In this document: in pieces, positions 53,261 through 60,265 of the stretch
How the letters are laid out: each line of letters starts with the position of its first letter
Numbering within the stretch: the first letter of the stretch is position 1
Program-made: the position numbers and the translations under genes
Notes under the pieces: model-generated
What the model was told of the DNA's origin: nothing
The model's database searches: none
The model's input: only the letters and a program-made list of their open reading frames with translations
Assembly (NCBI RefSeq): GCF_001279725.1
Contig: NZ_LGDE01000315.1
Location: forward strand, 1 to 60,265
Origin: Streptomyces sp. WM4235
GTDB lineage: Bacteria > Actinomycetota > Actinomycetes > Streptomycetales > Streptomycetaceae
Length of the DNA: 60,265 nt
Direction of reading: 5' to 3'

Positions 53261-53480
53261 GAGGGCGAGAGTAGCGCTCGGTGAGGATTTGGCGACATCC
53301 AGTCACTCGGTCGGGGGATGGTTCGACGTGGTTTTTCGAATAGAGGGTTGACGAGTAGGGCTGAATGGCCCGGTCTGCCGGGGTTCCCGCGGGGGTTGGC
53401 GGGGTGGTGGCGGCCGGGGCCGGCTCGGGTTCGGCCGCCGCTCTCGCGGTACCCGCCGGCTGTCCGCGTACAACTCGTGC

Positions 53481-53513
53481 CGAAGGGGCGCCCCTTGGCG
53501 GAGCGCCCCTTCG
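53481..53513 (-). terminator. Hairpin terminator after msiK
   Basis: Perfect 11-bp stem (53481-53491 with 53503-53513), 40 bp beyond the msiK stop on the minus strand. Confidence 0.75.
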
Positions 53514-53553
53514 TGTGTCACCCGTTCACGGCTCATCTGCCGCCGTGTGGAGG

Positions 53554-54642
<1,089 letters not shown>

Positions 54643-54690
54643 GGTGATGAATCCCTTCTACCGGCAGGAACGTGCCGGACGATCCGAGTG

Positions 54691-54706
54691 GAAGGTCTAG
54701 TCCAGT
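54691..54706. promoter_or_regulatory. DasR-like operator (dre) upstream of msiK
   Basis: On the minus strand ACTGGACTAGACCTTC matches 12 of 16 positions of the DasR consensus ACTGGTCTAGACCAGT (from memory), including CTAGACC. It lies 49-64 bp before the msiK start. DasR controls chitin and GlcNAc uptake, and MsiK powers chitobiose import, so control is plausible. Confidence 0.5.
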
Positions 54707-54898
54707 AATCGGACTCCGCCCGACGCTACCCCGGCCACGCCCGTTCTGTCAGCACCCGGAGGACGGCGACTTGGATGCCGTCGGGCGGGACGAGGCGACC
54801 CCGCGCCGGGCGGGGTGGGGTGCGCGGCGGACTGTCCGGTGCGTCCGTGAACGTGATGGCCGCGCGAATGGCCCGCTGTGTAAAGTGATGACGGTTGC

Positions 54899-54973
54899 GC
54901 CTCCTTAGCTCAGTCCGGCCAGAGCAACGCACTTGTAATGCGTAGGTCATCGGTTCGAATCCGATAGGGGGCT
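54899..54973 (+). tRNA. tRNA-Thr (anticodon UGU)
   Basis: A full cloverleaf is visible. Acceptor GCCTCCT/AGGGGGC (with one G-T pair), D arm GCTC/GAGC, anticodon arm ACGCA-CTTGTAA-TGCGT with anticodon TGT, T arm ATCGG-TTCGAAT-CCGAT, discriminator T. CCA is not encoded (CCG follows). It reads ACA, a rare codon here, and by wobble ACG. The CCGGGGCC hairpin at 54988-55012 can terminate it. Confidence 0.95.
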
Positions 54974-55032
54974 CCGCGCGTGAAGGCCCCGGATCCTTGT
55001 GGTCCGGGGCCTTCGGCGTGTGCCGGCGGGGG

Positions 55033-56421
55033 TCAGTGGCGGCCCGACACGCGGTTCGCGAGGCGGGCCAGGGCGGTGGTGTTCGGGGTGCCGGTGGCGC
55101 TCTCGCGGCGGTCCGCCTGGCGGTAGGCGGCGTACAGGGCGTGGACGCCGAGCCAGCGGAAGGGCTCCGGCTCCCAGCGGCGGACGCGGTGGTCGACCCA
55201 GGGGAGGGTGGTCAGCTCCGTGGAGTCGCCCAGGACGAGGTCGCGCAGGGTGCGGGCGGCGAGGTGGGAGGTGGCCACGCCGGAGCCGACGTAGCCGCCG
55301 GCACAGCCGAGACCCGTGAGGCGGTCCAGGGTCACGCCGGCGCACCAGTCGCGGGGGACGCCGAGTACACCGGACCACGCGTGGGTGATCTCCGTACCGG
55401 CCAGCCGCGGGAAGAATGAGGTCAGGAGCGTGGTGAGGGCGGTGACGGTGGCGGGGTCGGTGCTGCCCGTGTTCTCGGCGCCGGCCGCGCGCGAGGCGAA
55501 GCGGTACGGGGCGCCGCGGCCGCCGATCGCGATGCGGTCGTCGGCGGTGCGCTGGGCGTACATGTAGGCGTGGGCCATGTCGCCCAGCACCTCCCGGCCG
55601 GACCAGGCGAGGGAGTCCCAGACCTCGGGCGCCAGCGGGGCCGTCGCGATCATCGAGGAGTTCATCGGGAGCCAGGACCGCTTCTGGCCCTTGAGGGCGG
55701 CCGTGAAGCCCTCCGTGCAGCGCAGTACGTACGGGGCCCGGACGGTGCCGTGGGCGGTGACGGCCCGGCCGGGGGCGATGTCGGTGACGGGGGTGGACTC
55801 GTGGATGACGACGCCCAGCCGTTCGCAGGCGGCGGCCAGGCCCAGGACGAGCTTCAGGGGGTGGACGCGGGCGCCGTGCGGGGACCAACTGGAGCCCACG
55901 GCGTCGGCGATGTCGACGCGGGCCCGGGTGTCGGTGGCGTCGTACAGCGCGCGGTCGCTCTCGCCGAAGGCGAGCTCGGCGGCGTGGAAGGCCTTGAGGC
56001 GGGCCAGTTGGGCGGGGGTGCGGGCGACTTCGAGGACGCCGCCGTGGTGGATGTCGGCGTCGATGCCCTCCTTGGCGGCGGTGCGGATGACCTCGGTGAC
56101 GGTGTCGTTCATGGCCCGCTGGAGGCGGCGCGCGGCGTCGTGGCCGTGGAGTTCGGCGTAGCGGTCGCGGCCGGCGACACCGTTGTAGAGCCAGCCGCCG
56201 TTGCGGCCGGAGGCCCCGTAGCCGCAGGTCTTCTGCTCCAGGACGGTGACGCGGAGGTCGGGTGCGGAGGTCTTGAGGTGGTAGGCGGTCCACAGGCCGG
56301 TGTAGCCGCCGCCGACGATGACGACGTCGGCCGTGGCGTCGCCGGTGAGGGGGGTGCGGGGCGGCCGGGGGGCGCCGGCGTCCGTCGCGTGCCAGAAGGA
56401 GATTCCGCCGTTGATCGTCAT
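55033..56421 (-). CDS. FAD-dependent (DAO-type) oxidoreductase
   Basis: 462 aa. The FAD motif is VVIVGGGYTGLWTAYHLK, followed by GASGRNGGWLYNG, typical of the gamma-glutamylputrescine oxidase/glycine oxidase group; the C-terminal GLGCAGGYVGSGVATSHLAAR region closes the FAD site. It probably oxidises an amine or amino acid. The start MTINGGISFWHATD at 56421 is chosen; the frame is open far upstream, but that part is the shadow of the next gene. Confidence 0.9.
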   Translation of the reverse strand: MTINGGISFWHATDAGAPRPPRTPLTGDATADVVIVGGGYTGLWTAYHLKTSAPDLRVTVLEQKTCGYGASGRNGGWLYNGVAGRDRYAELHGHDAARRLQRAMNDTVTEVIRTAAKEGIDADIHHGGVLEVARTPAQLARLKAFHAAELAFGESDRALYDATDTRARVDIADAVGSSWSPHGARVHPLKLVLGLAAACERLGVVIHESTPVTDIAPGRAVTAHGTVRAPYVLRCTEGFTAALKGQKRSWLPMNSSMIATAPLAPEVWDSLAWSGREVLGDMAHAYMYAQRTADDRIAIGGRGAPYRFASRAAGAENTGSTDPATVTALTTLLTSFFPRLAGTEITHAWSGVLGVPRDWCAGVTLDRLTGLGCAGGYVGSGVATSHLAARTLRDLVLGDSTELTTLPWVDHRVRRWEPEPFRWLGVHALYAAYRQADRRESATGTPNTTALARLANRVSGRH

Positions 56422-56555
56422 GGGGGAGTTGCTACACCTCGTCGCGAAGGGGTGTCCAGGGACGCGGTGCCGGGTCCCCGGGCGGGATCCGCGGCCTTCT
56501 GGCTGATGCGGCGGGTGCGCGGGAGGACGTAGGCGCGCCGTCGGCCGGGGGTGGG

Positions 56556-57278
56556 TCAGGGGCGGCGGCCGGCCACGAACCAGCGGGCGGGGAGCATCAC
56601 GGGGGTGCCGTCGGCGCCGGTCTCGCTCATCGCCAGGGCCGTCGCGCCCTCGTCGAGGACGTGCAGGCCGGCGTCGCGCAGCAGCCCGGCGATCTCGCCC
56701 TCGGCGACCTCGCCGGGCCGCAGGTCGTGTTCCTTGACGCGGCGCAGTTTCGGGGAGGGCCCGCCGGTCCGTTCGGCGTGGTCCTGGAGGACGGCCTTCG
56801 CCTCGCCGGTCGGTTCCAGGACCAGCGCCCGGCCGCGGTCCCCGACGAGGGTGGCGACGGACGCGGCGACCGCCGGCCGGTCCTCGGGGTCGCTCTGGTG
56901 CAGGACGGCCCGCATGTAGACGTGGGTGTCGCCGAGCCGGTCGTGGAGGGCGTGGGCCTGGGCGTCGTCGGCCAGGTTCACCTGCTCGTACGTGGCGGTG
57001 CCCGCCGGGTCGGCGCGGCGGGCGTGCGCGACGGCCGCCGCGCACAGGTCGACGCCGACGACGACGGCGAACCGGGTGGCGAGGTGGCGGGTCTGGGTGC
57101 CGTTCCCGCAGCCGAGGTCCGCGAGGGGCAGGGCGGGGTCGGCGTGGGGGGTGAGGAGGGCGATGTCCCGTTCGGCGGTCAGGGAGGCGTCCGCGTCCCA
57201 GAACGCTTCGCCCGCTTCGCCGTTGCTCTGCTCCCAGAAGCCGTCCCAGGCCTTGCGGTAGCGGTCGGACACGGTCAT
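56556..57278 (-). CDS. SAM-dependent methyltransferase
   Basis: 240 aa from MTVSDRYRKAWDGFWEQ, with GAGGGAGAACC before the ATG. SAM motif I is LADLGCGNGTQTRHLA, motif II VVVGVDLCAAAVAHAR, and motif III DTHVYMRAVLHQ. Small-molecule methylation is likely, substrate unknown. It is 134 bp upstream of the FAD oxidoreductase gene on the same strand and may be cotranscribed with it. Confidence 0.88.
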   Translation of the reverse strand: MTVSDRYRKAWDGFWEQSNGEAGEAFWDADASLTAERDIALLTPHADPALPLADLGCGNGTQTRHLATRFAVVVGVDLCAAAVAHARRADPAGTATYEQVNLADDAQAHALHDRLGDTHVYMRAVLHQSDPEDRPAVAASVATLVGDRGRALVLEPTGEAKAVLQDHAERTGGPSPKLRRVKEHDLRPGEVAEGEIAGLLRDAGLHVLDEGATALAMSETGADGTPVMLPARWFVAGRRP

Positions 57279-57394
57279 GTGTGGTTCTCCCTCGGTGCTC
57301 CGGCATACCGGTGTCGACGGGGTGCGTACCCCGGGTGGCGGCGGGTCATCCGGGGTCCGGCGCGGCACAGGTGTGCGGACGTAGGGTCGGGAGG

Positions 57395-58291
57395 ATGGTG
57401 GAGATTCCGACCGGATTGGTCGAGGCCCAGATCAGGTACGACGGCGACGCGGGGCGGGAGTTCATCGCCGTGTTGCCGGCGCGGGCGGCGGATTTCCTGG
57501 AGCGGTGGGAGCTGACGCGGACGGGCCCGGGGCTGCACGGGGTGACGGCGTTGGTGCTTCCGGTGGAGCGGTCCGACGGCACACCGGCCGCGCTGAAGTT
57601 GCAGGCGTTGGACGAGGAGAGTGCGGGGGAGCACCTCGCGCTGCGGGCGTGGGGCGGGGACGGCAGCGTACGGCTGCTGGACCACGACGCGTCGACGGGC
57701 ACGATGCTGCTGGAACGGCTGGACTCGGACCGGCACCTGTCGGTGCTCGCCGCCATGGACGTGCGGCAGGCGGTACGGGTGATCGCGGAACTGTTGGCGC
57801 GGTTGACGGCCCTGCCGGCCCCGGCGGGACTGCGCGGCCTGGGCGACGTGGCGGGCGCGATGCTGGCGGACGTGCCCGCCGCGCTCGGGCGGGTGGACGA
57901 GCGGGGGCGCGGGGTGCTGCGGAACTGCGCGGCGGCGGTGGCGGAGGTGATGGGGGAGCCGGGGGATCGGCTGCTCCACTGGGACCTGCACTACGACAAC
58001 GTGCTCGCGGGCGGGCGGGAGCCGTGGTTGGCGATCGACCCGAAGCCGCTGTCCGGCGATCCGGCGTTCGACCTGATGCCGGCGATCGGCGACCACTTCG
58101 CGGCGGACGACGTGTGGTGGCGCTTCGACCTGATGACGGAGGTGATGGGCCTGGACCGGGATCGGGCCCGGGCCTGGACGTTGGGGCGGGTGTTGCAGAA
58201 CTGCCTGTGGGACGTGGAGGACGAGGAGCCCTTGCAGGAGGAGCAGTTGGTGACCGCCGAACTGCTGTTGGCCGGCCGCCGGGTGGGGTGA
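57395..58291 (+). CDS. APH(6)/hydroxyurea-type phosphotransferase-like protein
   Basis: 298 aa from MVEIPTGLVEAQ. The aminoglycoside-phosphotransferase core is visible: PAALKLQALDEESAGEHLAL (ATP Lys), the catalytic loop LLHWDLHYDNVLAG and the metal motif LAIDPKPLSGDPAFDLMP. The arrangement fits the family of streptomycin 6-kinase and hydroxyurea phosphotransferase. No biosynthetic cluster is near, so it may act on another small molecule; resistance is untested. Divergent from the methyltransferase gene. Confidence 0.88.
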   Translation: MVEIPTGLVEAQIRYDGDAGREFIAVLPARAADFLERWELTRTGPGLHGVTALVLPVERSDGTPAALKLQALDEESAGEHLALRAWGGDGSVRLLDHDASTGTMLLERLDSDRHLSVLAAMDVRQAVRVIAELLARLTALPAPAGLRGLGDVAGAMLADVPAALGRVDERGRGVLRNCAAAVAEVMGEPGDRLLHWDLHYDNVLAGGREPWLAIDPKPLSGDPAFDLMPAIGDHFAADDVWWRFDLMTEVMGLDRDRARAWTLGRVLQNCLWDVEDEEPLQEEQLVTAELLLAGRRVG

Positions 58292-58378
58292 GGGCCGGCG
58301 GGCGGGGTGACGACGGACGCGGGGTGAAGGTCGCAGGGCGGGGTGACGGTCGCCTGGCGGGGTGACGGTCGGCCGGGC

Positions 58379-59428
58379 TCAGGGGACGAGGACGACCTTG
58401 CCCGTGGTGTCGCGCGACACGAGGGCGTCGTGGGCGGCGGCCGCCCGGGACAGGGGATAGCGCTGGATCGACGGCCGCAGTCGGCCGGCCGCGGCCTCCG
58501 CGAGGGCCCGGGTCTCCAGGGCGCGAATCGGGTCCGGGTCGCCGACGCGCCGCATCATCGCCGGGCCGAGGACGACCTCGCTGGTGACGCTGCGGGCCGT
58601 GAGGGCGGCGCGCTCGGCGTCGGTGAGGGTGAGCTCGCCGCCCGACCAGCCGAAGACGAGCCGGCGACCGCCGGGCGCGAGCAGGTCGAGGGCCGCCCGT
58701 GCGACGGCCCCGCCGACGGAGTCGAAGACGACGTCCACCCCGCCGGGGTGGTGGGCGCGTACGGCCTCCGCCCAACCGGGGTCGTTGTAGTCGAGGGCGA
58801 GGTCGGCGCCGTTGGCGTGGGCCAGGCCCGCCTTGACGGAACCACCGGCGAGGGCGACGACGGTGGCGCCCGCGTTCTTCGCGTACTGCACGAGCAGCGT
58901 GCCGATGCCGCCGGCGGCGGCCGTGACGACCGCGACGGAGCCCGGTCCGAGGTCGGCGAACCCGAGGATCCCCAGGGTGGTGCGGCCGGTCCCGATCATG
59001 GCGACGGCCCGGGCGGCGTCGAGGCCCGGTGGTACGGGGTGCAGCCGGTCGGCGGCGGCGACCGCGTACTCGGCGTACCCGCCGGGGGCGAACCCGAGGT
59101 GGACGACGACCTCGCGCCCGAGCCAGGCGGGATCGGTGCCGGGCCCCAGGGCGTCGACGGTGCCGGCGACCTCCCGGCCGGGGACGGTCGGAAGCTCGGG
59201 GAGGGCGGGGGCCGGCCCCTGGACGCCCTGGCGGAGCGCGGTGTCGAGGAGGTGGACACCGGCGGCGGCGACGGCGATCCGGACCTGCCCGGGGGCGGGC
59301 ACGGGTACGGGCACGCGCTCGTAGGTGAGGTTCTCGGCGGGGCCGAAGGCGTGCAGGCGCACGGCGTTCATGGTGTCGGGGGTGGCGGTCGCGCCCGGGC
59401 GGGTGTTCGTGTCGGGGGTGGTGTTCAT
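58379..59428 (-). CDS. Zinc-binding-type dehydrogenase/quinone oxidoreductase
   Basis: 349 aa, MDR family. The N-terminal GroES-like domain starts MNAVRLHAFGPAENLTYERV; the NADPH-binding Rossmann motif is VVTAAAGGIGTLLVQYAKNA, and there is no structural-zinc Cys cluster, so this is a quinone-oxidoreductase-like enzyme. The first ATG (59428, GAGG 8 nt upstream) adds a 19-residue Thr/Pro leader; the ATG at 59371 is the more usual start for the fold. Confidence 0.88.
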   Translation of the reverse strand: MNTTPDTNTRPGATATPDTMNAVRLHAFGPAENLTYERVPVPVPAPGQVRIAVAAAGVHLLDTALRQGVQGPAPALPELPTVPGREVAGTVDALGPGTDPAWLGREVVVHLGFAPGGYAEYAVAAADRLHPVPPGLDAARAVAMIGTGRTTLGILGFADLGPGSVAVVTAAAGGIGTLLVQYAKNAGATVVALAGGSVKAGLAHANGADLALDYNDPGWAEAVRAHHPGGVDVVFDSVGGAVARAALDLLAPGGRRLVFGWSGGELTLTDAERAALTARSVTSEVVLGPAMMRRVGDPDPIRALETRALAEAAAGRLRPSIQRYPLSRAAAAHDALVSRDTTGKVVLVP

Positions 59429-59596
59429 GGGGTCAGCCTCGGACCTCGACCGGGGTTGAGGTCAAGGGTTGCCGGGGGTTGCCGGGGTCCCCGGGGGTCT
59501 TCGGGGCCTCCGATGACCGTCGGGGTTCTTCGGGTGTCTTCGAGGGCCCGCGGGGGGCTTCGGGGCTTTGTCAGTGCGGTGGGCCACGATGGGGCG

Positions 59597-60265
59597 ATGG
59601 TGCGAAACGAGCGGGCTCGGACGGTGAAGGCGGCGCGACGGCCGGAGGTGCGGCTGCCGGAGCTCGCGGCGTGGCCGGGCGGCGAACTGGAGCCGGACGG
59701 GGACTACGACGGGCTCGAGTTCGCGGACCTCGACCTGGTCGGGCAGGAGGGGATCGGGGCGCGGTTCATGGACTGCGCGCTGCGGCGGTGCGCACTGGAC
59801 GAGACGGGGCTGACGAAGGCCCGTTTCCTGGACTCGGTACTGGAGGGAGTGAGGGGGGTGGGAACGGACCTGTCGGGGGCCTCGCTGCGGGACGTGGAAC
59901 TGGTGGAGGCCCGCCTGGGCGGGATCCAACTGCACGGCGCCGTACTGGAACGGGTCGTCGTACGGGGCGGCAAGATCGACTACCTGAACCTGCGCGGCGC
60001 CCGCCTCAAGGACGTGGTGTTCGAGGGGTGCGTGCTGGTCGAACCGGACTTCGGGGGCGCGGTGCTGGAGCGCGTGGAGTTCCGGGAGTGCACCCTGCGC
60101 GGGGCGGACTTCAGCGGGGCGCGGATGACGGACGTGGACCTGCGGGAGGCGACCGAGCTGGGCATCGCACGCGGCGTGGACGCGCTGTCGGGGGCGGTGA
60201 TCAGCCCGTCGCAGCTGTTCGACCTGGCTCCGGCACTGGCGGCTCAGCTCGGGCTGCGGGTGGGG
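59597..60265 (+). CDS. Pentapeptide-repeat protein (cut by window end)
   Basis: At least 223 aa, still open at the last base, so the C-terminus is missing. From about residue 45 it runs in A(D/N)LxX-type five-residue steps (GLEFADLDLVG, GADFSGARMTDVDLREAT), forming a right-handed quadrilateral helix. The repeats stop at about residue 200, and the sequence ends QLGLRVG, typically near the end of such proteins, so little is missing. Some members protect gyrase; the role here is unknown. Confidence 0.88.
   Translation, partial: MVRNERARTVKAARRPEVRLPELAAWPGGELEPDGDYDGLEFADLDLVGQEGIGARFMDCALRRCALDETGLTKARFLDSVLEGVRGVGTDLSGASLRDVELVEARLGGIQLHGAVLERVVVRGGKIDYLNLRGARLKDVVFEGCVLVEPDFGGAVLERVEFRECTLRGADFSGARMTDVDLREATELGIARGVDALSGAVISPSQLFDLAPALAAQLGLRVG

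Noticed and set aside
55033..57306. A 757-codon frame joining the FAD oxidoreductase to upstream sequence
   Set aside because: The N-terminal 295 codons are a Pro/Arg-rich shadow of the methyltransferase gene; the FAD protein starts at 56421.
57395..58291. Antibiotic self-resistance or biosynthetic gene cluster
   Set aside because: A single APH-like kinase is present, with no biosynthetic genes nearby.

Overview
The window reads as the chromosome core of a Streptomyces or a close relative. G+C is very high, with a strong third-position G/C bias, and genes are dense on both strands. Starts are often GTG or TTG. The gene set is Streptomyces-specific: mycothiol genes mshA and mshD, GlnR, Nur, the c-di-GMP-responsive anti-sigma RsiG, MsiK, PhoU/PhoR-PhoP. 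From memory the order follows the S. coelicolor SCO4144-SCO4240 block. I see no insertion sequence, prophage, CRISPR array or antibiotic gene cluster.

Left part (1-14,300): CHAD protein and polyphosphate kinase (overlapping, minus strand), mshD, a secreted 5'-nucleotidase, a hydrolase/TetR divergent pair, a Tat-exported PI-PLC-like protein, a sensor kinase/response regulator operon beside a trypsin-like HtrA protease without PDZ domain, a LacI regulator and glnR. Middle-left (14,700-23,300): a MoaD/ThiS-like protein, a Gln/Pro-rich repeat membrane protein, an LmeA-like protein, then a sulfur unit (cysteine-containing leader peptide, rhodanese sulfurtransferase, DUF1416), small membrane proteins, a nitrobindin-like protein, nur, ygfZ, dtd and rsiG.

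Centre (23,400-32,700): an Eis-like acetyltransferase, a sigma-factor C-terminal remnant, a PrmC-related methyltransferase, an intact SigJ-like ECF sigma factor, a HEAT-like protein, an XRE regulator/HbhA-like/DUF2516 cluster resembling the mycobacterial hbhA locus, a receiver-PP2C fusion, an NlpC/P60 hydrolase and a methyltransferase. Centre-right (32,880-42,470): mshA with a sigma-R-like promoter, YbjN, an MFS exporter, gpmA, a broken NUDIX gene with small unknown genes, a 49-aa cysteine-rich protein, phoU, phoR-phoP and a DUF461-like lipoprotein.

Right part (43,000-60,265): carD, ispD-ispF-cysS-rlmB (isoprenoid precursors, tRNA charging, rRNA methylation), an ADP-ribose pyrophosphatase-like NUDIX protein, an unrecognised 534-aa protein, a DoxX protein, a sugar nucleotidyltransferase, msiK with a DasR-like site, tRNA-Thr(UGU), and an apparently more variable tail (FAD oxidoreductase, SAM methyltransferase, APH-like kinase, quinone oxidoreductase, pentapeptide-repeat protein cut by the window edge).

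Themes: phosphate (ppk, nucleotidase, PhoU/R/P), thiol and sulfur (MshA, MshD, CysA-type sulfurtransferase, CysS, leader peptide) and nitrogen control (GlnR). More than ten genes have a TANNNT -10 hexamer 6-8 nt before the start codon, so they are probably leaderless.
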